A stretch of DNA of 12,661 bases from assembly GCA_905192805.1 (NCBI GenBank), contig CAJJMF010000060.1:1-12661 (forward strand), read 5' to 3'. The DNA comes from an uncultured Sutterella sp. GTDB taxonomy: Bacteria; Pseudomonadota; Gammaproteobacteria; Burkholderiales; Burkholderiaceae_F. Below, one piece after another: positions 1-6,411 of the stretch. Each line of letters begins with the position of its first letter. The stretch's first letter is position 1. The position numbers were made by a program, and so were the translations under genes. The notes under the pieces are model-generated. The model saw nothing but the letters and a program-made list of their open reading frames with translations, was not told the origin of the DNA and did no database searches.

Positions 1-1318
1 CCCCCACATGTTCATCGTGGTGTTCGTCGTGATGCTCCCTGCGCTCTTGATCCATAAAAGTTGGATGCTGGCCTGGAAACTTGGCCTTATTTGGGCCATG
101 ATCGTCGGCGTGATTGTTTTGTTGGGCATCGTCATTGGTCCGATGGTTCGCAAGTACACTCCTCGCGCAGCCATGCTCGGGACGCTCGCCGGGATCGCTA
201 TTGCCTTTATTGCCATGCGCCCAGCCTATCAAATGTTCGATGGTGCTTGGATCGGGTTAATCTGCTTGAGCATCATCCTCATCAACTGGGTCGGTGGGGT
301 TCGACTTCCCTTTGGGTTGCCGGGCGGTTTAGCCGTCGTCATTGTGGGTTGCGTGTTAGGGTGGGGAGCCACGTTTTTAGGCTACTCCCAGTTAATGAGT
401 ACCACTGCAGTAAGCGACGCGCTACAACAACTCTCCCTCAACCTGCCGCACCTCTCCACCGACGTGTTTGACGTTCCGAGTGAACTCGTTTTACCCCTGC
501 TGGTCACCGCCATTCCTTTGGGGATCTTTAACTTTACGGAAATCCTCAATAACGTGGAATCCGCTTCCGTCGGGGGCGATAACTACAATCTGCGTGCCGT
601 ACTCGCGGCCGACGGTATCGGGGCCATTCTAGGCGCCTTTTTAGGCTCTCCTTTCCCGCCGGCTGTCTATATCGGACACCCAGGGTGGAAGGCCATGGGA
701 GGACGCATCGGCTACTCGCTCGCCACAGGGATTTGTATGGCCTTAGTATGCTTTTTAGGCCTCGCAGCCCTCCTACTCTCGGTGATTCCGCTGGTAGCCA
801 TCGTTCCGATTTTGCTCTTCATTGGGCTCGTGATTGGGGCTCAAGCCTTCCAGGCGAGTCCCAAGCGTCACGCTCCTGCCATTGTCTTGGCATTGGTTCC
901 AAACATTGCCGAGTGGGCGAAATCACAAGTCGATGGTGCTATTAGTTTAGGCGGCATTAATCCTCATGCGTTGAGTGCCGAGCAACTCAGTACCTTAGCC
1001 AACAGTGGTGTGCTCTATAACGGCATGGTCATCACCGGTGGGGGTGCCGTACTCGCAGGGTTGATGTTGGGAGCGATTGCTGTCTTTGTCATTGACCGGC
1101 GCTTTAACTGGGCCACGGTCTATAGCCTCATCGCCACCCTTTTGTCCTTCTTTGGATTCATTCATGGCACCCAAATGGGGATTAACGTGACGCCGACGGT
1201 GACACTGGGATATTGCCTCGCTACGCTCGTTTTTGCGTACTTAGCGTTCAAACAACGCCAAGAAGAAGGGCGATTCAACTGGGCCCCTGTCGATAACGAA
1301 GACGAAGCCACTCACTAA
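1..1318 (+). CDS. NCS2-type xanthine/uracil permease, 5' partial
   Basis: A polytopic inner-membrane transporter of the nucleobase:cation symporter-2 (xanthine/uracil/vitamin C permease) type. The frame is open to the left edge (codons from base 2), and I recall relatives of about 500 residues or more. About 436 residues are visible from the Met at base 8, so that Met is probably internal and the true start lies outside. Roughly ten hydrophobic segments are visible. Counting from that Met, NFTEILNNVESASVGGDN (about 175-192) is the likely substrate-binding stretch, with a conserved Glu in a membrane helix. A second family-like block, SPFPPAVYIGHPGWKAMGG, lies at about 214-232. The carbamate kinase gene begins 71 bp downstream. 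Relatives of this permease often sit near carbamate kinase, FdrA-type and DUF1116 genes of ureido/oxamate or purine breakdown, so a nucleobase or ureide substrate is inferred. The exact substrate cannot be told. Confidence 0.85.
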   Translation, partial: PHMFIVVFVVMLPALLIHKSWMLAWKLGLIWAMIVGVIVLLGIVIGPMVRKYTPRAAMLGTLAGIAIAFIAMRPAYQMFDGAWIGLICLSIILINWVGGVRLPFGLPGGLAVVIVGCVLGWGATFLGYSQLMSTTAVSDALQQLSLNLPHLSTDVFDVPSELVLPLLVTAIPLGIFNFTEILNNVESASVGGDNYNLRAVLAADGIGAILGAFLGSPFPPAVYIGHPGWKAMGGRIGYSLATGICMALVCFLGLAALLLSVIPLVAIVPILLFIGLVIGAQAFQASPKRHAPAIVLALVPNIAEWAKSQVDGAISLGGINPHALSAEQLSTLANSGVLYNGMVITGGGAVLAGLMLGAIAVFVIDRRFNWATVYSLIATLLSFFGFIHGTQMGINVTPTVTLGYCLATLVFAYLAFKQRQEEGRFNWAPVDNEDEATH

Positions 1319-1333
1319 CCCATCCCTCGTTTT

Positions 1334-1376
1334 CCTTTCCTGAGCCGTCTGGCTCAGGAAGGGGATCCCTTTTTTT
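1334..1376 (+). terminator. Terminator-like hairpin upstream of carbamate kinase
   Basis: A stem of about 13 bp (1334-1346 paired with 1351-1363, one G-U pair, loop GTCT) is followed after six bases by a run of seven T (1370-1376). It lies between the permease stop and the carbamate kinase ATG at 1390. The T run is slightly further from the stem than in a canonical intrinsic terminator. It could end the permease transcript fully or act as a partial attenuator in a permease-kinase operon. Confidence 0.7.
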
Positions 1377-1389
1377 CCAAACCCTAACT

Positions 1390-2316
1390 ATGAAAATTGT
1401 CGTTACCCTCGGTGGCAATGCCCTTTTACGTCGAGGCGAACCCATGACGGAGCAAAATCAACGCTCCCAAGTGATGCTCGCCGCACAGGCGCTCGCGGAT
1501 ATTGCCCGCCAACATAATGTGATTTTGAGTCATGGCAACGGCCCGCAAGTCGGCCTGCTCTCACTCCAAAATGAAGCGTTTGAACACGAAGTTCCTCCCT
1601 ATCCTCTGGATAATTTAGGCGCACAAAGTCAAGCCATGATTGGCTACTTGTTTGTCCAAGCCATGAAGTCGGTCCTGCCCGAAAAATGTGTGGTGTCATT
1701 GCTGACCCAAAGCGAAGTGGATCCTCAGGACCCTGCCTTTCAAAATCCCACGAAATTTATCGGACCCATCTATGAGGAGGATCAAGCCAAAACGCTTGAG
1801 CGCACCAAAGGCTGGTGTATGAAATTGGATGGCCAACATTGGCGTCGCGTAGTCGCTAGCCCTCGCCCGAAACGTATCATTGAATGGCCTGCGATCGAAG
1901 CGCTGGTCAACGCGGGGGTTTTAGTCATTGCCGCAGGCGGCGGTGGGGTACCTGTTATCGCGACGCCAACGGGACTCCAAGGTCTAGAGGCCGTCATTGA
2001 CAAAGATTTCGCTGGAGCTCTACTCGCTCAAACGATTCATGCCGATAAATTAATGATTGCGACCGATGTGGATGGGGTGTATGTCAATTGGGGCACTCCC
2101 GAAGCACGACGTATCACACGGGTTCACCCCGAGGTCTTAGGAACCATGGGGTTTGCCGCGGGTAGTATGGGACCGAAAGTCGAAGCCGCCATTCGCTTTG
2201 CTCAATCGGGCGGTGAAGCCATCATTGGTCCACTCACCGAGCTTCGCGCCATGCTCGAGCACCGCGCAGGCACCCTCGTGAGCCAACACGTTGAGGGGAT
2301 TGAATACGCTCATTAA
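1390..2316 (+). CDS. arcC: Carbamate kinase
   Basis: Cytoplasmic carbamate kinase of the amino-acid kinase superfamily: carbamoyl phosphate + ADP gives carbamate + ATP, the energy-yielding last step of arginine, allantoin, oxamate or pyrimidine-type breakdown. At 308 residues it has the usual family length. Visible motifs are TLGGNAL (6-12), SHGNGPQVG (47-55, phosphate/carbamate site), VASPRPKRI (155-163), the glycine-rich AAGGGGVPV (181-189), VIDKDFAGALLA (202-213), ATDVDGVY (224-231) and GSMGPKVEAAIRF (258-270). No arginine deiminase or ornithine carbamoyltransferase gene is visible. The only metabolic partner in sight is the upstream nucleobase-type permease, which argues for a ureide/nucleobase route rather than arginine deiminase (inference). 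The ATG at 1390 is the only sensible start but has no Shine-Dalgarno within 20 bases: a T run and a pyrimidine-rich stretch precede it, and the purine-rich AGGAAGGGG lies about 25 bases upstream inside the hairpin arm. Confidence 0.95.
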   Translation: MKIVVTLGGNALLRRGEPMTEQNQRSQVMLAAQALADIARQHNVILSHGNGPQVGLLSLQNEAFEHEVPPYPLDNLGAQSQAMIGYLFVQAMKSVLPEKCVVSLLTQSEVDPQDPAFQNPTKFIGPIYEEDQAKTLERTKGWCMKLDGQHWRRVVASPRPKRIIEWPAIEALVNAGVLVIAAGGGGVPVIATPTGLQGLEAVIDKDFAGALLAQTIHADKLMIATDVDGVYVNWGTPEARRITRVHPEVLGTMGFAAGSMGPKVEAAIRFAQSGGEAIIGPLTELRAMLEHRAGTLVSQHVEGIEYAH

Positions 2317-2318
2317 AG

Positions 2319-2357
2319 CACGAGTCTATAAAGGAACTCGTGGGTTCACGAGTTCCT
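2319..2357 (+). terminator. Hairpin with competing partner after arcC
   Basis: An 11-bp perfect stem (2332-2342 with 2347-2357, loop GGTT) stands just after the arcC stop codon. It has no T run behind it, so it may protect the mRNA 3' end or need Rho rather than act as an intrinsic terminator. A third copy of the stem word, CACGAGT at 2319-2325, can pair with ACTCGTG at 2336-2342, the same segment used by the main stem. Two mutually exclusive hairpins are therefore possible. The longer downstream stem should dominate. Confidence 0.5.
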
Positions 2358-2426
2358 CTGCCGACGCCCCCACTGGGGGACGACCGACGGATTGTCTATT
2401 TCGGCGCAAGAGTGCCAGAGTGTGTC

Positions 2427-2435
2427 TGTTACAAT
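2427..2435 (+). promoter_or_regulatory. Candidate extended -10 promoter for the LtaS-like gene
   Basis: TGTTACAAT fits the extended -10 form (TG, one base, then TACAAT, 5 of 6 to TATAAT). It lies 33 bp before the ATG at 2469, giving a start of transcription near 2442 and a leader of about 27 nt. No good -35 is seen, which is tolerable for an extended -10 promoter. The position between the arcC hairpin and the next gene supports independent transcription. Confidence 0.5.
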
Positions 2436-2468
2436 GGAAAGACTTTTGACAACCGGAATTGACTTGCT

Positions 2469-4124
2469 ATGCAACCTCAGCAAAGCCTCCGTGAACGGAT
2501 TTTAAGAACCCTCTGGGGACTTACCATGTGGGGTACATGGATCGGTACCCTCTGCCATCGTTTTTCCTTAACCTCCGCAGTCATTACTGTGGGGATTTTT
2601 GCCATTCTTGTTGGCCTGACTGGACTCATTACCCGACGTCCTTACTTTGCCTGTTCACTCGCCACCCTCATCCTATTAGGGCTCACCCTGCTCAATAAAG
2701 CCAAAGGCTTTTTTTGGCATGAGACCCTCTTTTTCTCGGACTTTAAGCTCTTTTTAGATCCGAGTAACACTGAAACGGTATTACATTATCCTTGGGCTCT
2801 CGCCCTCTTCGTAGTCCTTCTGATCGTCTTTCTCGTTATAGGGGTACTCACCTTCCGCCACGCCAAATTTGAGCGTCGCGTGCGGCTGCCCGCCTTGCTG
2901 TTTGCACTTTGGGGGATGCTCTTTACCAACTGGCAATTAGAAGACGGTCAGAGTCGTTGGTTGCAGAGTTTACCCAAGGGCATGAATGTACTCACGAATC
3001 TCGTCATGTCGGCCAATATTCCCTACCAGAATCCCGCAGACAAGATTTCGAGCACCTCGGAAGCGTTCCGCGCTGCCCAATCCCAATTGCCTCCCAGCGA
3101 TATCCATGAAGCTGCTCAGTCGCTGACGTTGCCCAACATCGTGATTTTGTTGCAGGAATCCACGTTTAACCCAGCCCTCTATCAAGACGTGCAGGGAGGG
3201 CTTCCCACACTAGGCATGTTTGCTCCCAACGATCGGCAAACCGAGGGCTTACTTCGTGTCCAAACGTATGGTGGGGCCACGTGGCGTAGTGAATTTGCGG
3301 CGTTAACAGGAATCAGTTCGGAAGAGTTCGCTCCAGCGGGAGGATCCGTCTTTTATAGCGCGGTATTTCATCTCAACACGTCGCTTTTTCGAGAGCTCAA
3401 GCGCTACGGTTACGAATCCTATCTTCTCACCCCATTTAACCCCGGGGCTTATAACGCAGGGAGCGCTTACGAAGCCATGGGCATTGATCATATCGTGCAG
3501 CCGCAAGACTATGGCTACCCTGCCGCCAAACGCTCCAACCTTTGGACGATCCGCACTGCCGATATGCTCAAGTATGCGCAACAGATTCTCAGTGAGAAGG
3601 GCAAGCACCCCAAAGTCATCTTTGCCCTCACCATGCGTGAACATGGGCCCTATCACAACCGTGAACCCAACGCCCCCCAGTTACACGTCGCAACAGGCGC
3701 TGACGCTGAGTCCATTTCGAATTACACGGCACGACTACGGGAGGCGGACGAAGGCGTCATGGCGTTTGAAAACTGGGTAAAAACAAACCCCGAGCGCACC
3801 CTCTTTGTTCGTTTTGGTGACCATCAACCTGCCATTACCATAGCCTCGGGCTATAAAACGGCTTTACCGAATGCCCAGCGACTAACCCATTTTGCCTTAA
3901 TGGATAATCAGCTCAAAACCACCCGCAACTACCCCGTGTTGGACCTGGTTTATTTGCCTGGGTTAGTGCTTGAGCGCCTCCAAGGGAAACCGAGTGAAGC
4001 CTTTCAGGCGAATATTGATGCCCGTCGTCTGCTCAACGGAGCGTTTGAAGACGCCTCGGATAGTGCGCTGCGCGATAGCTACCGAGCCTACCTCTTTAAA
4101 GATTTAGGCATCGCTGCTCATTAA
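2469..4124 (+). CDS. LtaS/OpgB-type sulfatase-family phosphoglycerol transferase
   Basis: Inner-membrane enzyme of the alkaline phosphatase/sulfatase superfamily, group of LtaS and MdoB/OpgB (phosphoglycerol transferase). The 551 residues begin with four or five membrane segments (about 14-30, 33-54, 60-76, 107-128, 139-154). A large periplasmic catalytic domain starts near 222. The catalytic signature NIVILLQESTF gives E230 as a metal ligand and T232 as the nucleophile. H392 in TMREHGPYH and D451-H452 in RFGDHQPAI match the metal and substrate positions of the family. WRSEFAALTG, shortly after the nucleophile, is also family-like. The likely reaction is transfer of a phosphoglycerol (or similar) group to a periplasmic glycan such as an osmoregulated periplasmic glucan or surface polymer; the acceptor is unknown. 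A phosphoethanolamine transferase role is less likely by motif. No glycosyltransferase partner is visible and the gene appears monocistronic. No Shine-Dalgarno is seen before the ATG. Confidence 0.88.
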   Translation: MQPQQSLRERILRTLWGLTMWGTWIGTLCHRFSLTSAVITVGIFAILVGLTGLITRRPYFACSLATLILLGLTLLNKAKGFFWHETLFFSDFKLFLDPSNTETVLHYPWALALFVVLLIVFLVIGVLTFRHAKFERRVRLPALLFALWGMLFTNWQLEDGQSRWLQSLPKGMNVLTNLVMSANIPYQNPADKISSTSEAFRAAQSQLPPSDIHEAAQSLTLPNIVILLQESTFNPALYQDVQGGLPTLGMFAPNDRQTEGLLRVQTYGGATWRSEFAALTGISSEEFAPAGGSVFYSAVFHLNTSLFRELKRYGYESYLLTPFNPGAYNAGSAYEAMGIDHIVQPQDYGYPAAKRSNLWTIRTADMLKYAQQILSEKGKHPKVIFALTMREHGPYHNREPNAPQLHVATGADAESISNYTARLREADEGVMAFENWVKTNPERTLFVRFGDHQPAITIASGYKTALPNAQRLTHFALMDNQLKTTRNYPVLDLVYLPGLVLERLQGKPSEAFQANIDARRLLNGAFEDASDSALRDSYRAYLFKDLGIAAH

Positions 4125-4137
4125 CGGACCGAATAAT

Positions 4138-4172
4138 AAAAAAGGCAACCTCTCGCATAAGGTTGCCTTTTT
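4138..4172. terminator. Bidirectional terminator between LtaS-like gene and fur
   Basis: A nine-base-pair stem, AGGCAACCT (4143-4151) with AGGTTGCCT (4160-4168), has an A run on its left and a T run (4168-4172) on its right. It can therefore end transcription from both sides. It lies 14 bp after the stop of the plus-strand gene and about 20 bp beyond the fur stop, exactly where a shared terminator of convergent genes is expected. Confidence 0.9.
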
Positions 4173-4190
4173 ATTGAGACAAAGCGTTCA

Positions 4191-4658
4191 CTAGGCCTTG
4201 GGCGTATCGACCTTCTCTTCGGCCGAATCGTTACAGTCCTGACAAACACCGTAGAGCACGAGCTTGTGGTCACAGAGTTCATACCCATAGCGTTTCGCCA
4301 CCGCCAACTGAGCACGTTCAATATCGGGATCCACAAACTCCACCACTTTTCCGCAACCCAGACAAACTAAGTGGTCATGGTGCGTGCCTTCCTGAAGCTC
4401 ATACATCGCACGGTCGGCATCAAAGTGGTGACGCACAATCAAATTAGCTTGTTCAAACTGAGCCAACACACGATAGACCGTGGCTAACCCAATATCAATG
4501 CCCTGAGCCAAGAGCTCTTTGTACACATCTTCTGCGGACAAATGGCGACGTTCTTCGCCCTCGTCAGCACGTTTTTGGAATAATTCATAAATTCGCAAGC
4601 GAGGTGCAGTCGCTTTCAGTCCAAGCCGATTTAAATCTTGCTTTTCGGTAGCATTCAT
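4191..4658 (-). CDS. fur: Ferric uptake regulator Fur
   Basis: Cytoplasmic Fe(II)-responsive repressor, 155 residues, standard Fur length. The N-terminal winged helix includes LKATAPRLRIYELF (14-27) and the recognition helix LATVYRVLAQFEQANLI (58-74). The C-terminal metal-binding and dimer part contains HHDHLVCLGCGKVVEF (93-108), with Cys99 and Cys102, and a second CXXC at Cys139-Cys142. Both CXXC pairs for structural zinc are thus present. The start at 4658 is chosen because GAGG (4665-4668 on the complement) lies six bases upstream and the protein then starts MNATEKQDLNRLGL as Fur proteins do. The same frame stays open to 4754, but those extra 32 residues have no family match. It is divergent to bamE, the usual arrangement in beta- and gammaproteobacteria. 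A Fur-box-like site upstream suggests autoregulation. A zinc-sensing Zur is less likely given the bamE linkage. Confidence 0.95.
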   Translation of the reverse strand: MNATEKQDLNRLGLKATAPRLRIYELFQKRADEGEERRHLSAEDVYKELLAQGIDIGLATVYRVLAQFEQANLIVRHHFDADRAMYELQEGTHHDHLVCLGCGKVVEFVDPDIERAQLAVAKRYGYELCDHKLVLYGVCQDCNDSAEEKVDTPKA

Positions 4659-4768
4659 TCCTTGCCTCGTATGTTGCTCTTCAGCTCCGCAGCAACCGGA
4701 TTTGAGAAGACAGTTGCTCGAATATCTTATCGATCGATGCCAATTCTCAGGCATCTCAACCCACTAAC

Positions 4769-4788
4769 TGAAGATAATTCTCAATATA
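4769..4788 (-). promoter_or_regulatory. Candidate Fur box over the fur promoter
   Basis: On the fur strand, TGAGAATTATCTTCA (4783-4769) matches 11 of the 14 fixed positions of the 7-1-7 Fur consensus TGATAATNATTATCA. Directly upstream lies TATATT (4788-4783), a 5-of-6 match to a -10 box. The site would therefore cover the start of transcription (about 4776), ideal for autorepression. The -35 is poor (TTTTCG at a 17-bp spacer), so the promoter call is tentative. The implied fur leader is about 118 nt. Confidence 0.5.
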
Positions 4789-4982
4789 GTCCCTCCATTG
4801 TAAAGCGAAAACCCACAAGGTGCATCATTCCTTTGAGTTACACTGGTTAACAAAAAGACCTATTTGTCGCGCCGTTTTCCTCAAGGATTTTCCCGAATTC
4901 ACCACACACATTTACGCTCAGGTACTACCGCAGGAACATCGACCTTAGGTAGAATGGTTAGAATAAACAGGTGTTATGCATT

Positions 4983-5009
4983 TTTACATGCACTCCTGCT
5001 CTCTATAGA
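4983..5009 (+). promoter_or_regulatory. Weak bamE promoter candidate
   Basis: TTTACA (4983-4988, 5 of 6) and TATAGA (5004-5009, 4 of 6) are 15 bp apart, short for a sigma-70 promoter. They lie about 55 bp before the bamE ATG. Other TA-rich words nearby (TAGAAT near 4950) could serve instead. Confidence 0.3.
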
Positions 5010-5064
5010 CCCTTGGCTCTATGGACTTCATGGGTTCTTACGGTTAAAGATCAGAAAACGAATT

Positions 5065-5481
5065 ATGAAAAAAATTCTCTTTGCCACCCTTGCTGTGGCC
5101 TCCATCAGTGTTTTGTCTGGCTGTAGCAGTGTGGAAAGTGTCTGGAATGATCCTGGCAAAATCGTACCGAGCTTCTTGCAACCCTACCGTGCTCCCGTTC
5201 ATCAGGGCAATCTGATTACCGATGAGATGGTGAACCAATTGGAAAAAGGGATGAGTCAGGGGCAGGTCCAATTCCTCTTAGGGATTCCGTTGGTACTTGA
5301 TCAATTCCATCCTTATCGCTGGGATTATGTGTATTACTTGTTGCCCACCAAGGGTGACCAGCAATTGCGTCATTTGTCCGTTTTCTTCGATAAAGAAGGG
5401 CGAGTGGACCACTGGACCAGTTCGGCAATGCCCGATGAAAAGACCGTGGACCAATTAATTTTGAAGGGCAGCAATAAATAA
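5065..5481 (+). CDS. bamE: Outer-membrane assembly lipoprotein BamE
   Basis: Small outer-membrane lipoprotein (SmpA/OmlA), a non-essential stabilising part of the BAM complex that folds beta-barrel proteins with BamA and BamD. The 138 residues start with a lipoprotein signal peptide: KK at 2-3, a hydrophobic core, and a lipobox LSGC with the modified Cys20, followed by SS. Family blocks are YRAPVHQGN (41-49), a GMSQGQVQFLLG-type helix (62-73) and RWDYVYY (85-91), with the beta strands RHLSVFFDKEGRV (102-114) after. The start at 5065 is set by the signal peptide; the frame is open for another 67 codons upstream without a match. No clear Shine-Dalgarno is present. It is divergent to fur, as in many proteobacteria. 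Processing needs Lgt, encoded further right in this window. Confidence 0.95.
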   Translation: MKKILFATLAVASISVLSGCSSVESVWNDPGKIVPSFLQPYRAPVHQGNLITDEMVNQLEKGMSQGQVQFLLGIPLVLDQFHPYRWDYVYYLLPTKGDQQLRHLSVFFDKEGRVDHWTSSAMPDEKTVDQLILKGSNK

Positions 5482-5482
5482 A

Positions 5483-5544
5483 AGGATCGGGTCGAGTTTC
5501 TGCCTCAACACGGGGAAGAAAGGGCCGATTCTCCTAGCCTTTTT
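5483..5544 (+). terminator. Possible weak terminator after bamE
   Basis: AGGATCGG (5483-5490) can pair with CCGATTCT (5525-5532) through eight pairs including one G-U. A run of five T follows at 5540-5544, seven bases beyond the stem. The loop is large (34 nt), so this is at best an inefficient terminator, and bamE may read into the next two genes. Confidence 0.25.
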
Positions 5545-5555
5545 GTGGAGCGGTT

Positions 5556-5759
5556 ATGAATAAACAAATGGAGCGTTTACAAGCCTTAGTGGTTCAGTTG
5601 ATTGCTCGTCTTGAACACGAAAAAGGAGAAAATCAACGTCTTCAATCTCAACTCACGGCGCGTGAGGCTGAACTGGCTCAAACCAAACGTCGCCTCGACG
5701 ACATGCGTCGACGTGCCGAGTCGATTCTCAATTCACTGAGTCGACAAAATAACGAATAA
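5556..5759 (+). CDS. ZapB-like small coiled-coil protein (TIGR02449-type)
   Basis: A 67-residue, almost wholly alpha-helical, charged protein with Leu, Val and Ile in heptad spacing (LQALVVQLIARLEHEK, then QRLQSQLTAREAEL, then RRRAESILNSL). It thus forms one continuous coiled coil from about residue 5 to 60. Size, composition and position directly before zapA match the TIGR02449 family recalled from proteobacteria and resemble ZapB, the Z-ring coiled-coil partner of ZapA. The division role is inferred from position and shape. GGAG (5547-5550) lies five bases before the ATG. The gap to zapA is 17 bp, so the two are probably one operon. With so simple a sequence, orthology to ZapB itself cannot be claimed. 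Confidence 0.85.
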   Translation: MNKQMERLQALVVQLIARLEHEKGENQRLQSQLTAREAELAQTKRRLDDMRRRAESILNSLSRQNNE

Positions 5760-5776
5760 GTGCTGGGAGATGAATG

Positions 5777-6178
5777 ATGTCGGAACTCTCTGTAAAAATT
5801 TATGGTCGACTTTACCGCTTAGCGGTCAGCACGGGCGAAGAAGAATTGCTCAGCCAGTGTGCGCAAGCCGTCGATAAACGCATGACTGCCCTCCATGAAG
5901 CCGGCAAAGTGATGAATGGGGACCAAATTGCCTCCTTAACGGCCTTAGAAATTGCCTACGATGCCGCCAAGGCGGATCACGAAGCCCAAGAAAAAATCAA
6001 GACACTCACCGATCGTATCGCAGAACTGGAAGCCGCCTTAGCGCAACGCCAAGAGTCGGACGCCACTCCGCAGGTCAGTAGCGCCAGTGAAGCGGAACTG
6101 CTACGGGATATCGATCATCTCTGTGAGCTCTGTGAAAACGCGATTTTCTCGGAAATGCGCAAAAAGAGCCTACTCTAA
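5777..6178 (+). CDS. zapA: Cell division protein ZapA
   Basis: Cytoplasmic FtsZ-associated protein that cross-links Z-ring filaments. The 133 residues carry the family N-terminal fold LSVKIYGRLYRLAVSTGEEE (4-23), followed by the helix with LLSQCAQAVDKRM and the SLTALEIAYDAA segment (about 53-64). A long coiled coil then runs to about 92. The tail after that, to LCELCENAIFSEMRKK, is longer than in E. coli ZapA (109 residues). Two adjacent ATG codons exist at 5774 and 5777. I prefer 5777 because GGGAG (5765-5769) is then seven bases away, against four for 5774. It follows a ZapB-like gene and precedes the 6S RNA gene, the common zapA-ssrS linkage of beta- and gammaproteobacteria. Confidence 0.93.
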   Translation: MSELSVKIYGRLYRLAVSTGEEELLSQCAQAVDKRMTALHEAGKVMNGDQIASLTALEIAYDAAKADHEAQEKIKTLTDRIAELEAALAQRQESDATPQVSSASEAELLRDIDHLCELCENAIFSEMRKKSLL

Positions 6179-6204
6179 GGATCAAATCGGCGTAGTGCCT
6201 CACC

Positions 6205-6251
6205 TGAAACACCGTTAAAGCACCACCTTTAACGGTGTTTCATTTTTATTT
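6205..6251 (+). terminator. Strong intrinsic terminator after zapA
   Basis: A perfect 15-bp stem (6206-6220 with 6227-6241, loop CACCAC) extended by a T-A pair is followed directly by ATTTTTATTT. It begins 27 bp after the zapA stop, and it should insulate the zapA operon from the 6S RNA promoter. Confidence 0.92.
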
Positions 6252-6375
6252 CAGTGTGATTTTGTGACGACTACACAGGCCAACGTCGACAACGCACTGT
6301 CCCTCTTCCCTCGAACGAATGCCTATCTCCTCCTTAGTCCACCTCACGGCCCCATGGTATCCATCAAAAGGAGGG

Positions 6376-6405
6376 TTGCGTTTTTCAAAAAAATCTGACT
6401 AAAAT
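6376..6405 (+). promoter_or_regulatory. Promoter of the 6S RNA gene
   Basis: TTGCGT (6376-6381, 4 of 6) and TAAAAT (6400-6405, 5 of 6) are separated by 18 bp. Seven bases after the -10 is position 6412, which agrees with the 5' end predicted independently from the closing stem of the RNA (6415-6424). Confidence 0.65.
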
Positions 6406-6411
6406 AGAATC

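Larger units (their letters stand above)
4659..5064. other. Divergent fur-bamE intergenic region
   Basis: 406 bp without a convincing gene. It holds the fur leader and a Fur-box-like site on the fur side, and a weak bamE promoter candidate on the other. Plus-strand frames through it are open by chance: one runs into bamE from 4864 and another covers 4638-4850. Neither has a ribosome binding site or recognisable protein. A small inverted repeat, TGCAT/ATGCA, lies at about 4977-4991. I see no RNA gene, repeat array or insertion remnant here. Confidence 0.6.

Noticed and set aside
3303..3656. Minus-strand open frame inside the LtaS-like gene
   Set aside because: A shadow of the coding frame; no ribosome site or family features.
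4659..4754. N-terminal extension of Fur by 32 residues to the Met at 4754
   Set aside because: Fur proteins begin near MNATEKQDLNRLGL; GAGG supports 4658, and the extension would overlap the expected leader and has no family match.
4638..4850. Plus-strand 70-codon frame in the fur-bamE region
   Set aside because: Overlaps the fur start and promoter, lacks an SD and has an unusual composition.
4864..5064. BamE frame open 67 codons upstream of 5065
   Set aside because: The upstream part has no ribosome site and would bury the lipoprotein signal peptide inside the protein.
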